The notes beneath the pieces are model-generated. The model was not told the DNA's origin. It was given only the letters and a program-made list of their open reading frames with translations, and searched no databases. Position numbers and translations under genes: made by a program. A DNA stretch of 64,000 bases from Chondrilla cf. caribensis (Eukaryota; Porifera; Demospongiae; Chondrillida; Chondrillidae): the NCBI GenBank assembly GCA_964020155.1, contig OZ026566.1, positions 1,166,001 to 1,230,000 on the forward strand, read 5' to 3'. Below, piece by piece: positions 10,928 through 22,582 of this stretch; the stretch's first letter is position 1; each line of letters opens with the position of its first letter.

Positions 10928-11479
10928 GTCTAGCCCGAATAGCAATTAGTTCACACCTTGGTATTACCCGACCACAAATTGTGCAAGATGGTGGGTCCTC
11001 CTTCAAGTGGGTGAAGTCAAGCATGCAAACTGTAGTTGCTGAAGCTATCCTGTCGATTGTGCAAGCGACTTCTTCGGACTTTTCATCACGCATATGCTCC
11101 GAATGCAGTGAATAACACCAAAGGGATGATTTCCAATTGATACGATATATTTTGATAGATTTGCCCTACCCAGTTGGTAGGCAAACTATGTTGTGCTTCC
11201 CAACAATTACACTAGTAATATCTGATGTCTGTTTACTCGACAATAGTATGTCCTCCCGAAAATTTTATCCTCCCACTTGATCTTTCTATCTTTGGTGAAG
11301 TGCGACGAATGATTCCCTCTATTCTTTATAATGGAAATTAGCCCTTCCCTGTATATAACAGCTTCAGCAGGCAGTGATGTCATTAATCAAAAACCTTTGA
11401 CCAAATTCTGGTCAAGGATCATTTCATTGGCCAATAGTCATGAGGCTGAGGTGTGAACTAATTGCTATTCGGGCTAGAC
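10928..11479. mobile_element. DNA element with perfect 31-bp inverted repeats
   Basis: The arms 10928-10958 (GTCTAGCCCGAATAGCAATT...) and 11449-11479 are exact reverse complements. The 490-bp interior is unlike the neighbouring repeats, with an AT-rich centre. A 64-residue minus-strand frame (10899-11093) containing CTICGRVIPRC overlaps the left arm; I do not recognise it. Left of the element the flank matches 15330-15390; to the right, minisatellite resumes at 11540. No clear target duplication was found. Confidence 0.6.
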
Positions 11480-11539
11480 TGTTTCCCGCTCTTAGCACCC
11501 GTAGGGTCCGTGTGTGGGGATGGGCTAGCTAGCCAGAAT

Positions 11540-11612
11540 ATGTGTGTACATGTACCTCAGGTTAGTAGTATTGTGTGTACATGAATTACCTCAATTTGGT
11601 AATATTGTGTAC
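11540..11612. repeat. 31-bp minisatellite, 2 diverged units
   Basis: One standard unit and one with an AATT insertion and a CTCAATTTGG variant. It probably belongs to the 10651 array, now split by the inserted element. Confidence 0.75.
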
Positions 11613-11619
11613 ATGTATT

Positions 11620-12330
11620 TGCCTGTTCAATGTACTCAAAGTTTTATGTATGTATGTAAACAGTTTATGATCACTTGTTTGTTGAAGGGTATCCACTTAC
11701 TAAAAATATTGTAAGACTTAGTACTTACATCTACTATACTACATACGTATACTAAGTATCTTCATTGTTCACACTCGCTTCCATAGATTTGTTCATCTGG
11801 TAGAGAACTTCATGCGCAGAATGTCCCATGCAAATGGATGTGATGATTTTGAATTTGAAATGCATGCAGTGTTTTGATTGGTGCTCAATCAGCATCCATA
11901 TAACATATGACGTTCACGTCTCAAGCAATGTATCACCTTTAGTCCTGTATGTCAGCCATTTATGTCCAATGGCATATGTTATATATCACGTATAGTATTA
12001 TTATCCTGCATTATTTGCCTGCTGAGAATTTCCTGCTAACGTGTGAATTTGTGTTATGTATTATTCAATGCTTGAAATTAGTGCATGCAGGATGGGTGAT
12101 ATGCAATAGTACTATGAAGTGTATAATAATATGTTAATGATGCAGTTGACTTAATCTCACACTACATGCTAAATAAGACTGTGACTGATATTGAATGGTT
12201 TGATGTGACATGGATCATTGAAGCAAAGCTACTAGAGTCCTACAGTGCTGTAATAGAGAACAATGTGTTGTGTATGTATGCAGGGATAACAGTGGGTGTG
12301 GCTTCAGACTATTGTGCTTGAATGAGCTCA
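11620..12330. other. Intergenic; 3' flank block of a type-a gene
   Basis: About 12170-12330 matches the 3' flanks of the other type-a genes (32920, 41800, 50930, 53050). On the + strand it keeps an open frame resembling TDIEWFDVTWIIEAKLLES in most copies, but the copy near 57103 is broken. The rest is AT-rich with nothing recognised. Confidence 0.6.
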
Positions 12331-13443
12331 TTACTGAAGGTAAATCTCTAGGAGCTCCAGGTACAGGTCTTCATCACTGGTGGATTGATCAGCACACAGA
12401 CGCACTTCAATGTCTCCCTCCACTTCCTGTGGTAGGGTACGACAGAACCAGGGCATTCCAGGTTGTGCACAGCAGTTGTTACCAGTACCACAACCCTCTC
12501 CATCCCATAGAGTATCATTTATAAACACAGTATTAAGTATATCACTTATATCACTTGGTTGAAATTGTCCAGCTCTCCCCGACTCACAATAGTAGTGATC
12601 CCCAACAAATGAAGGAGGAGCTGGTCCTGGGTACTTGGCACATGGACAGTTCCAATCAGGATGGTTTACATCATCAGAAAATCCCACAGCATAGGTCCAT
12701 ATGTGCTTTCTAGGAGACCCGTATGTTATAGACATACCTTCAACGTAGTAGGAGTTGATGTCATCAGGGGGCTCAAAACTGGAAGGTGATCCTCTCTGAT
12801 ACCCAATAGCTTGTCCACACACTTTATTGTATTTCAGCCCATGAGTGGAGAAGGTAACTGACGAACAGCTAGCATTGGCACTGATATCTCCCCTTGCACA
12901 TAGATTCTTAGGTGAATTAACCAGCCTGAAAGTACCTGGACAAATAGCTCCATCTTCAGTCATGTTGATGTACACTACTCTTGTCCAACCTTTAGAGCCG
13001 GAATGCCGATTGTCCATGTCACAATAAACACGTACTGAAGTAGTCTCATTCCCATCTCTACCGACAATCCAGTACAGACCAGATGGTGTAGATTGTTCAC
13101 ATTGATAGATGTGGAGACATGACATGGCTGGTGTAGAGCGGTTTCTTCCAAGGTCTTGAGAACAGTTGAAGTCGTTGACCCTTTTCCTCAGTTCCTCGGT
13201 AAGTGAATCCACATCAATAGTTGGTATTTGTTCTTGAAGGTCTTTAGTAATGGCAATGAGTTCGCTGTAGGAGAATGTTCCCGGAGGACCCTGTGGTCCG
13301 TCCCTCCCTGGTGCTCCATCTCGACCATCACGTCCAGGCAGTCCTGGTACTACAGGACAGTTTCCCTCAGATCGAGCAGTTGTCACAGTCAGCACCAGGT
13401 TGAGGAGGAAGAGAAGTAGGATAGAGGACATGACTTGTTCCAT
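12331..13443 (-). CDS. Secreted collagen-stalk, FReD-like domain protein (beta-a type)
   Basis: I place the start at the ATG at 13443, giving 370 residues (MEQVMSS). The frame also extends upstream to a TTG at 13455, which I reject. Signal peptide about 1-23; collagen G34-G55 (seven Gly-X-Y triplets, charged GRDG units); stalk about 56-90. The C-terminal half has the family landmarks: CSQDLG, GLYWI, YCDM, GWTRVVYINMTEDGA, SITYGSPRKHIWTYA, CPCAKYPGPAPPSFVG and NNCCAQPGMPWFCR. Six sequons are visible (NCS, NRS, NET, NMT, NAS, NDT). The loop after YYCESG is longer than in its relatives (SGRAGQFQPSDISDILNTVF). The C-terminus ends DLYLELLEIYLQ as in other type-a genes. A secreted multimeric lectin-like role is inferred only. 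Confidence 0.88.
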   Translation of the reverse strand: MEQVMSSILLLFLLNLVLTVTTARSEGNCPVVPGLPGRDGRDGAPGRDGPQGPPGTFSYSELIAITKDLQEQIPTIDVDSLTEELRKRVNDFNCSQDLGRNRSTPAMSCLHIYQCEQSTPSGLYWIVGRDGNETTSVRVYCDMDNRHSGSKGWTRVVYINMTEDGAICPGTFRLVNSPKNLCARGDISANASCSSVTFSTHGLKYNKVCGQAIGYQRGSPSSFEPPDDINSYYVEGMSITYGSPRKHIWTYAVGFSDDVNHPDWNCPCAKYPGPAPPSFVGDHYYCESGRAGQFQPSDISDILNTVFINDTLWDGEGCGTGNNCCAQPGMPWFCRTLPQEVEGDIEVRLCADQSTSDEDLYLELLEIYLQ

Positions 13444-13500
13444 TATTGTCTTCAACTCTCAATCAGCAAGTAAACTGGTCAGTCAGACCTAAGTAGCTCT

Positions 13501-13508
13501 CTTTTATA
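13501..13508 (-). promoter_or_regulatory. TATA box of the 12331-13443 gene
   Basis: TATAAAAG on the minus strand, about 58-65 bp upstream of the ATG. The whole TATA-to-ATG segment is nearly identical in all beta genes, including pseudogene remnants. Confidence 0.7.
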
Positions 13509-13509
13509 G

Positions 13510-15100
13510 CTAATAGGAGAGTCTGTGGGCTGGATATGTGGTTAACTGGATACATTATGACTGTATTTTAGACCATACAGTATATTAAGAGTATGAAAAT
13601 GTAATTAACCGTAAATCCCTTTTGATTGTCAGTGTAAAGAAGTATAGTCTTCCATGTGTCTTAGCCTGTATTGTAATGTAGTATACTTTATACCTCCTGC
13701 AGTGCATTTGTATTATAAAGAATAATGATAATAATAATAATAATACATATCGGTGTATATCATTGACATTGTAGCTGTCTACTGAATGGCATTTATTTAG
13801 TGTATTGTATGGAGTTCCCTATAATATGTAGGTGATAATACTGGTCGAGTACAAAGTAAGTACAGAGTGAGGAAATCTTCAAAAGACACTGCCTTTGACC
13901 CAATAGACTATTTGCTACTTTACAAATGTTAGAATTTTAATGACCTTAGTCTGTAGGGGGCTTCGTATCAATCCATGCAAGGTTCTCCCTACTTTGAGCT
14001 GATGGGCCTGCTTTAAATATATTATAATTATATATCATATTATAATATTTGTGGAAAGCATTCAGTGAACATTACCTCAATCCCCTCACACTTGTATAGA
14101 ATGTACCATCCCAACTGTTCTTGCTTGGAAATGTTGAATCTGTTGATGCATGTACAGGGCATACTTAATAAGATTAGTACCTGCAAGGACAAACAGGTCC
14201 TGGACCAGGAGTGCAATGGAATGATAATAAAACCATATTGCTCCACCTCAATCCCCCTCACTCATGTACATGACATCCCAGCTGTCCTTGTATAGACATG
14301 TTCATATGGTTGCTAACTGGTGTAGTGTGAGAACAAACAAGTGTACAGTGGAATGATAACAGTAACTGTTGCTCCACCTCAATCCTCCTCACGCTTGTAG
14401 AAAGACCAACCTCTGTAGACTATTGAATGGTTCACATGATAACTGTTGAGTACCACAGATATACGTACAATAATCTGACAACATGACAATGTGCTCTATT
14501 TGGTAACAATTTGTTAAGAATGTATTCCTTGAATGTAGGAAACACATGCACACATCCATGCACATATTACTATATATGCACGTACGTACACACACGTCTA
14601 CACACATATTCAATACAATCCTTCATTTGCAACCATTCATGTATCTATATGCAGATTTAACAATTGTACGTATGTAGTTATGAATTGAAAGCACTGAGGC
14701 TTTGAGAAAATGGCATACCTATGTGTCTTTGCTACATACGATATTCACGTTTCCAAGGACAAACACAAAGTACTGTAACAATTATTTAATGAAAGGTATA
14801 TTATATACTATAGATTTCCCCAACTTATTTGTTTTTGTAATATATACATGTATATATATGTAATATGTTTGAACATATATGTGACATATTACATGTATAA
14901 TACATGTATACATATGTAATTGCTAAAACCCATACAGCCACTGACAAGCAATGACCTCCTGACGATCAGTCATGGATGCCAGTTTATTAGGAAAGAAATT
15001 ATAGGGCATAACACACATCCAATCACAGAAATGAATAAGTCGGAGAAATCTATAGTATATATCTATATATCCATATATCATGATCACTATACTGAATGTA
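13510..15100. other. Intergenic; first copy of a local duplication
   Basis: About 13840-14740 is repeated at 16480-17400 and partly at 18020-18370 and 51780-52080. AT-rich palindromic sequence (TGTAATATGT...ACATATTACA) lies at 14845-14895. No gene is recognised. Confidence 0.6.
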
Positions 15101-15108
15101 TATCTTGG

Positions 15109-15347
15109 GTTGGTATTGTATGTACATGAACCTCAAGTTGGTAGTATTGTGTGTACATGTACCTCAGGTTGGTGGTATTGTGTGTACATGTACCTCAGTT
15201 GGTAGTATTGTGTGTACATGTACCTCAGGTTGGTGGTATTGTGTTTACATGTACCTCGGGTTGGTGAGTATTGTGTGTGCATGTACCTCAGGTTAGTAGT
15301 TTTGTGTGTGCATGTACTTCAGGTGGGTAGTATTATCCTTACATGTA
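15109..15347. repeat. 31-bp minisatellite, about 7 units
   Basis: Units show more substitutions than in other arrays (CTCAGTTGG, CTCGGGTTGG, CTTCAGGTGG) and one is a base longer. Confidence 0.88.
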
Positions 15348-15390
15348 CATTACATATGTTGTACATACTATTTCATTTATCATAAGATCT

Positions 15391-15518
15391 TTCTTCCAAG
15401 GTCTTCAGAACAGTTGGAATCATTGCCTCTCTTCCTCAGTTCCTTGGTGAGCAGTTGTCACAGTCAGCACCAGGTTGAGGAGGAAGAGAAGTAGGATAGA
15501 GGACATGACTTGTTTCAT
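15391..15518 (-). pseudogene. 5' remnant of a beta-type array gene
   Basis: The ATG (15518) and signal peptide are preserved. The sequence then jumps from the end of the signal peptide (TTA) to the stalk/first-cysteine region, deleting all collagen triplets, and ends at TTTCTTCCAAGG. The intact promoter precedes it. The left junction ATAAGATCT is shared with 10900-10917, so array DNA joined dispersed-repeat DNA there. Confidence 0.8.
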
Positions 15519-15575
15519 TGTTGTCTTCAGCTCTCAATCAGCAAGTAAACTGGTCAGTTAGACCTAAGTAGCTCT

Positions 15576-15583
15576 CTTTTATA
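15576..15583 (-). promoter_or_regulatory. TATA box retained on a pseudogene
   Basis: TATAAAAG with the conserved beta TATA-to-ATG segment upstream of the 15391-15518 remnant. Confidence 0.6.
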
Positions 15584-15835
15584 GCTAGGAGAGTCTGTGG
15601 GATAGACATGTGGTGAACTTGATACAATATGTCTGTATTATACACTATACAGTATATTGAGAGTATAAATAATATGTGATTAACCATAATTCACTTTCGA
15701 TTGTCAGTGTAAAGAAGTAGCATTGTAGTGTAGAGTATGGTGTACATTCTACCTCCTGCAAGCAAACATGTGTTAACATATTCACAGAACCCAATAGTAT
15801 TCACACACTCAAGGCATTTGTATTATAAGGAACTA

Positions 15836-16182
15836 GCAAGTGAGCCCGCCTTTGGCGGGCTCACCTTCTACGGCGAGTCGTTCGAATCTTTGCTGGTGAC
15901 AACAGAGGGTGGTTGCGATAACGACAGTAAGTTTAAAATTTGATTGTTGGACGGCAGCCAACCAAATCGTCCGATAACCAGAAGTCACTGGGACTATTAT
16001 TGAAAATGGCCATCATCCGCAAAGGAAAAACCGGTAATCGACGGTTCTCCTCATGAACAGTTAGACGGTCGATTTTAATCGGTGGAGGACACTTCCCGAA
16101 CCGTACTTCATAATCCCTGAGAGTTTGGCGGCGCCCCGTGCAGTATTTTTCGCCCGAATCACGAACAAACAAACAAACGAAC
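15836..16182. mobile_element. SINE/LINE-like retroposon
   Basis: A GC-richer ~350-bp insertion in sequence otherwise matching 13700-13740. It begins with a perfect hairpin (GTGAGCCCGCC TTT GGCGGGCTCAC), contains GTTCGAATC, which fits a Pol III B-box, and ends in AACAAACAAACAAAC, a tail typical of retroposons. A tRNA-derived SINE or a truncated LINE 3' end are both possible. The short minus-strand frame inside (15933-16172) is not recognised. Confidence 0.5.
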
Positions 16183-16194
16183 TGAATTATATAT

Positions 16195-17720
16195 AGCTAT
16201 AGACTATAGAAGATAATAATAATACCTATGTATGTACATGTGTATGTCATTGACATTGCAGCTGTCTGCTCAATGACATGTATTGAGTGTATAGAATGGA
16301 GTACTTGAATGTACAGTCATGGACGTACTAGTACCAGTACACACTTATCTGCATCCTCTCATCTTGTGAGTCAGGGTCTCTGTACTCAGTCTATCATATT
16401 CCACATCATTGCACGGATTCAGTCACTTTGCAGTGCTGTGGCAGGAATTCGGAAGGGATTCCAATTGTAGGTGGTAAGAATACTTTTCAAGTACAGAGTG
16501 AGGAAACTACAAAAGACACTGCCTTTGGCCCAATAGACTATTTGCAACATTAAAACAGAATTTTGTGTCCTCAGTCTGTTGGGGGCTTCATATCAACACC
16601 TGCGAGGATCTCCCAACTGATGGGCCTGGTTTGCACAACTGTTCAATAATTGTGGAAGGCATTCAGTGATCATTGCCTCAATCCCCTCACACTTGTATAG
16701 AATGTACCATCCCAACTGTTCTTGCTTAGACGTGTTGAATCTGTTGATGCATGTACAGGGCATACTTAATTAGATTAGTACCTGTAAGGACAAACAGGTC
16801 CTGGACCAGGAGTGCAATGGAATGATAATGAAACCATATTGCTCCACCTCAATCTTCCTCACTCTTGTAGAACATAACATCCCAGCTGTTCTTGTATTAA
16901 CATGTTGACCAAATATATTCATACGGTTGCTAACTGGTGTAATGTAACAACAAACAAGTGTACAGTGGAATGATAACAGTAACTGTTGCTCCACCTCAAT
17001 CCTCCTCACTCTTGTAGAAAGGCCAACCTCTGTAGACTATTGAATGGTTCATACAATAACTGTTGAGCACCACATATATACGTACAATACTCAGTCATGT
17101 TGTCATCAAATCCAGCACCATCCCCACATGCACACTATGCTCTAGTTGGTAATTATTTGTTAAGAATGTATTCCTTGAATGTAGGAAATACATGCACACA
17201 TCCATGTGCATATTACTATGCACGTACGTACACACACGTCTACACACATATTCAATACAGTCCTTCATTTGCAACCATTCATATAAGTATGTATACACAG
17301 ATTAATGATTATGTATGTAGTTATGAATCGAATGCAGTGGCATTGAGAAAATGGCATACCTATGTGCCTTCGCTACATACGATATTCACATTTCCAAGGA
17401 CAAAAACAAAGTAACGCAGCTATTATTTATTGAAAAGTATTATATACTATAGATTTCCCCGACTTGTTTGTTTTTGAAATCCTATTCTTATAAACTTGCA
17501 TCCATGACTGATCGTGAGAAGGTTGGTGCATGTCAGTGGCTTTATGGTTTTAGCAGTTATTTGTGTTCTGGTTAGTGTTTTGTGTTGTATAACCAGTTGC
17601 TGTGACGTAAGTGTGTGAGCTGATCAAAAAGATGAATCACTCAATCACAGGTTTGTAGTTTGAGTGGTTAGAACTATTATAGTACAGCAATACTCAACCA
17701 GACTACATACTAGTGGAATA
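16195..17720. other. Intergenic; second copy of the local duplication
   Basis: About 16480-17400 repeats 13840-14740. About 17460-17720 matches 52080-52360. No conserved coding sequence. Confidence 0.6.
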
Positions 17721-17894
17721 CAGTGGAACCTCTCTATACAAACCTCTAAAATGTGGAAACCTCTATAACAAGGACACCATTCTGTGTCCCAGTGTAGTAC
17801 TGAAGTGTATAAAATAACCTCTAAATTGAGGAATCCTCTGTAATAAGGACTAAAATTATGGTCCCAACGTGTCCTTTATAGAGAGATTCCACTG
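17721..17894. mobile_element. pogo-like MITE (CAGTGGAACC family)
   Basis: A 174-bp element with termini CAGTGGAACCTCTCTATA and TATAGAGAGATTCCACTG, flanked by TA on both sides (17719-17720 and 17895-17896). The related sequence at 52361 (GGAATACTAAG) is the empty site with one TA, which confirms the insertion and its TA duplication. CAGT ends with a TA target fit pogo/Tigger-type Tc1-mariner MITEs. Confidence 0.85.
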
Positions 17895-17942
17895 TACTAA
17901 GTTTTGTAACTTCTACCATATCATGATTGTTATACTGAATGT

Positions 17943-18014
17943 AAATCTTGGATTGGTAGTATTGTGTGTACATGTACCTCAGGTTGGTGGTATTGTGTGT
18001 ATATGTACCTCAGG
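17943..18014. repeat. 31-bp minisatellite, 2 units
   Basis: Short array ending CTCAGGC. The longer counterpart at 52414 follows the same left flank. Confidence 0.8.
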
Positions 18015-18462
18015 CCTAGGCATTCAGTGAACATTGGCTCATTCATCTCACACTTGTATAGAATGTACCATCCCAACTGTTCTTGCTTAGACGTGTTGAA
18101 TCTGTTGATGCATGTACAGGGCATACTTAATTAGATTAGTACCAGTAAGGACAAACAGGTCCTGGACCAGGAGTGCAATGGAATGATAATGAAAACCATA
18201 TTGCTCCACCTCAATCCCCCTCACTCTTATAGAACAGGACATCCCATCTGTTCTTGTATTAACATGTTGACCAAATATGTTCATACGGTTGCTAACTGGT
18301 GTAATGTAAGAACAGACAAGTGTACAGTGGAATGATAACAGTAACTGTTGCTCCACCTCAATCCCCCTCACAAACTGTACTCATTCTAATTTTTGTGGAT
18401 TTTGCCAACAGTGTGCATGAATACTTCCTCCTTAATGAAAAACCAGCTGTACTACATGTACG
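18015..18462. other. Intergenic; third partial copy of the local duplication
   Basis: Matches 14060-14400 and 16680-17010 (AACTGTTCTTGC, ACAAACAGGTCCTGGACCAG). No gene. Confidence 0.6.
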
Positions 18463-18649
18463 TACCTGAGGTTCGTAGTATTGTGTGTACATGTACCTCA
18501 GGTTGGTAGTATTGTGTGTACATGTACCTCAGGTTGGTAGTATTGTGTGTACATGTACCTCAGGTTGGTAGCATCGTGTGTACATGTACCTCAGGTTGGT
18601 AGTATTGTGTGTACATGTACCTCAGGTTGGTGGTATTGTGTGTACATGT
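18463..18649. repeat. 31-bp minisatellite, 6 units
   Basis: Very regular array; one unit has GTAGCATCG for GTAGTATTG. Confidence 0.92.
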
Positions 18650-18966
18650 TACATTCTATAGAATATATTATATCATAATAATTGTTATATTATTCTATAG
18701 ATCATTTTGAACTGGTAATATTTACTTGTTCATTGAACTGCATCCAGTCATTAAATGATATATTGATCATCCATACATTGTACTATATACTCCAACATTA
18801 TCTGCTTATGAGTAACAAGAGTTGTTGAGCGTAGTCACAGCCAATATTTCAATAATAACACAGGACGTTTCAATCCGTAGATCTTCTTCCACTGTGTTCT
18901 TACAGGGCGTTTTGATTGAATCCCAGTATGTGATTGTACATATACTGTACACTGTTCACTAGTAAG

Positions 18967-18979
18967 ACACACATACACG

Positions 18980-19021
<42 letters not shown>

Positions 19022-19030
19022 ACACGCACA

Positions 19031-19071
<41 letters not shown>

Positions 19072-19107
19072 ACACCACACACACATATACACCACACACA
19101 CGCACAC
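18967..19107. repeat. CA microsatellite
   Basis: (CA)n with CACACG and CACCACAC interruptions, followed by the fixed flank at 19108-19310. Confidence 0.95.
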
Positions 19108-20763
19108 CTTTCCTGATGCCATGATCCAGGGTCTCTGTACTATCATTTCTACATCATACTGGCTTGAGAGAGACTGGTTAGACAGTACAAGAAGAAAGAC
19201 ATTATTCAGGAAAGCAGCATAGCGCTTTCTCCTCCTCATGGAACATATGGTCTGGGAACAAGTCCATTTACCAGCTCTTCCAAGCAGAACCTAGTGGAGG
19301 AGGAATTATATCTGTGATTGCATGATGCATCTCTCATTATCTTTGTCATTGTTTTGTTGTCATAACAGTTGTTCATTTCATGTATATCATGTGTTGATGA
19401 CAATGTCTGCAGCAAATGTGGCAGTTTGAACGTGCTCTGAACTGATGCAAGAGATATTAGGCAAAGTTGAATGGTGTATGTTTTGTGCAGTACAAGCATA
19501 TGCACTTTTCTGTATTGTTCTGTTTAAAATTCAATGAATATACTTATGTGGCTGCATTATGAAGTATGAATAAATTTAAAATTAATGTAACTTTAATGTC
19601 TCTATTTCCCGCCTAGTGCAGTGCGATAATAAAGTTGGTTATATCCCGTACCCTCTGACGATCTTGCTATGTACGCGACACTTGATTGTAGTATATACCC
19701 ACACTACATTTTTCCTACCATAGTATAACCACGTACCAGCACCGGCTGGAACACATAGATTTCTTGATAATACGGGTGCTGGCCCCCGCCCCCCGGCCTG
19801 GTGACCTTTGACCTCTCATCACAGATTAATCTTCGATTACAATACATCCAGTGTAAAAGGTGCGTTATTGCACAATCATATAATAAAATGGCGAACATAC
19901 CTAGTTAAATATTCGCTATTCAGAATTCATGCAGTATAATGTGTATATATTAATTTTAATTGGAATGAAGGTATGATTTATCGCGTGATCATGATAGATT
20001 TGTCCTAATTTGCATTGTTATTAATTTCGGATATACAAAGCTTTGACGTTCATTGAATGTATGCCGCTGCTACAGTTACTGGTGTCCATGCCTGATTGTG
20101 AACCAGGAGCTCGATTCTCTGTACTATCATATTCTACATCATAGTGGCTTGAGAGAGACTGGTTAGACAGTACAAGAAGAAAGATATTCCTTAGGAGAAC
20201 AGCATAACACCAACTCTTCCTCATGGAATGTACGGTCTTGGAACAAGTCCATTTATCAGTTCTTCCAAGCAGAACCTAGTGGAGGAGGAATTACATCTGT
20301 GATTGATGTATCTCTCATTATCTTTGTCATTTTGTTGTTGTCATAACAGTTGTTCATTTTATGTATTTCATGTGTTGATGACAATGTCTGCAGCAAATGT
20401 GGCAGTTTGAACGTGCTCTGAACTGATGCAAGGGATATTAGGCAAAGTTGATTGGTGTATGTATGTGCAGTACAATCATATGCACTTTTTTATTGTTCTG
20501 TTTAAAATTCAATGAATATGTACTTATGTGACTGCATTATGTGGTATGAATAAATTTAAAATTAATGTAGCTGCAGTGTAAAAGGCGCGCGTTATTGCGC
20601 AATCATATAATAAAATGGCGAACATACCTGGGTAAATATTCGTTATTCAGAATCCATACAGAATAAAGTGTATTTATTAATTTTAATTGGAATGAAGGTA
20701 TGATTTACGCGTGATTATGATAGATTTGTCCTAATTTGCATTGTATTAATTTCTGATGTATGC
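19108..20763. other. Intergenic; CA-repeat flank and related modules
   Basis: Contains the ~250-bp insertion at 19588-19850 (second copy of 8925-9177) and a second CA-flank copy at 20115-20295 that lacks its CA tract. No gene. Confidence 0.6.
19588..19850. mobile_element. Unclassified ~250-bp insertion, copy 2
   Basis: Nearly identical to 8925-9177 and at the same position in the surrounding module, so it was probably duplicated with its host segment. Confidence 0.5.
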
Positions 20764-21169
20764 CGCCGCTACAGTTCCTGGTGTCCATGCCTGATCGTGA
20801 ACCAGAAGCTCGAGGTACTTGTCGGAGGATCCATGGTTGTAGCAACTATTCGTGTTCTGCATGGTTATGCAGGAGTTGTGTATTGTGTTACCAAGTTGCT
20901 GAGATTCGAGTGTGCGGTTGGCCGAGGAATGAATTGTCTACTGGTTGTAGTTGGAGTGTTAGGACTTTGAAGCTACGTACTTATAAGCGAACATCGACAA
21001 ACAGAAAACCCTATGTTAAGAGATTATCACTGTGAGTGGAAGTGTTATCCCATAAGAAATTTTCAACTTTGTCCTCACCTCCACACAACCTTTTACATAC
21101 CCATCCTCCAAGGTCACACACTTGTATATATTAGCTGGTAATAAGGTTGCTGGAGATGCTTATAAGGTT
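20764..21169. repeat. Dispersed module R, copy 4
   Basis: Ends at the target site of the hAT-like element. With its right-hand neighbours it forms the left part of the segment repeated at 61.5-64.0 kb. Confidence 0.7.
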
Positions 21170-21177
21170 TTAGAAGC

Positions 21178-21887
21178 ATAGATCCTACAACCCCTGGATT
21201 GGAAACTGACCGCCCATGCACATACAAGACTTGTCCTAAAGTGAATGCTTATGAATAAAATTATGTGTGCTGCGTGTTGTGCAAACCAGGGCTGGATAGG
21301 TAGAAAGTTCAGGCTGTAATTTCAGGAATTGGGAGCCTGTATGTTTAGAAAATGGTGTAGCAGTACACAAAGGGAAAATTGCCAATTCGAATGATACCAA
21401 ACACAAGATATTTCAACAAACGAAACGACGCTTTGTTGTAAACGTTAGAAGGGCTACAGGCACAAAGTTGCACATCAGTACATGACACCAAGTGTTCTCT
21501 TCCGCATTTATTAGACTTTATAGCAATGCATTTAACCCTGATGACATAAAGTGGTACAAACCAAAGATTTTTGTCTTAATTCTTGGTTCTCCTATAATAA
21601 AGAAATCTTTCGTGCTGCCCTTTGACAAATATGTGGTCTACGCAATTGCTGACCATTCGTAGGTGACGTATAACCCATTTGATTGTTTTTAAAATGTCTA
21701 TATATATTTTGTGAAAAACGATTTATGTGAACCAACTATCATTTTCCTGATTGATTTGCCCAAGACGAGCCTCGCAACAAGATATGATGATGTCATCGAT
21801 AATTATTACATGATATATATCATGTACACAATAGTAAAATTTATACATAATCCAAGAGTTTCTAATCCAGGGGTTGTAGGATCTATG
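21178..21887. mobile_element. hAT-like non-autonomous element, copy 2
   Basis: A 710-bp member of the family described at 9804, with an internal deletion around 21425. Flanking 8-mers are TTAGAAGC (21170-21177) and GTAGAAGC (21888-21895), the same site as the other two copies. Confidence 0.75.
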
Positions 21888-21960
21888 GTAGAAGCTTGTA
21901 TAAACATACATAGCTGCTACAACCTTGTTCACCATTTCAGTTCCCAGGTTTTCAGTATTG

Positions 21961-22112
21961 ACTGTGTGTACATGTACCTCAGGTTGGTAGTATTGTGTGT
22001 ACATGTACCTCAGGATGGTAGTATTGAGTGTACATGTACCTCAGGTTGGTAGTATTGTGTGTACATGTACCTCAGGTTAGTAGTATTGTGTGTATGTGTA
22101 CCTTGTAGCCAC
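21961..22112. repeat. 31-bp minisatellite, about 5 units
   Basis: The counterpart in the duplicated segment (62956-63376) has about 13 units, so the array length has changed since duplication. Confidence 0.9.
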
Positions 22113-22508
22113 ACAGATGTATGTTGGACCATTTTTCTCCTGAGGTCTAATATTCTTATACATATACTGACCTTTTCACTAATTAGTTTACCATAGATGT
22201 CACAGAGATAGTATTACTCTATAAGCCAAATAACACTACAAATGCTGCTGAACTATATTATATGTATAGTGATTAATTTCAATAATCATGCTTATATGTA
22301 GTTTTAATATGAATGTTTTCTATGTGGGTTTGTAATACATGCAGATCAATCTTCATGTTCATAATAATATTATTATGCAATATGTAATGTTGTATTTGTA
22401 AGAAACAAAAGAATTCTACAAAGGCTACAGTAAATAAAGATGAGGTGCTCAATACTTGAATGTATTACATATATGTATTAAGTTTAATTAGTGAATTACT
22501 ACATACGT
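22113..22508. other. Intergenic; 3' flank of a type-d gene
   Basis: AT-rich and nearly identical to 63377-63781. No gene or obvious polyadenylation signal was found for the minus-strand gene. Confidence 0.6.
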
Positions 22509-22582
22509 TTACTGAATGTAAACCTCAAGAAGCTCAATGTACACATCTTCATCGTTTTCAGAAGGATGATCAGCACAGATTC

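Noticed and set aside
15870..15905. A tRNA gene suggested by GTTCGAATC
   Set aside because: I could not fold a cloverleaf around it. Only a B-box-like match is present, so I kept it as part of a retroposon.
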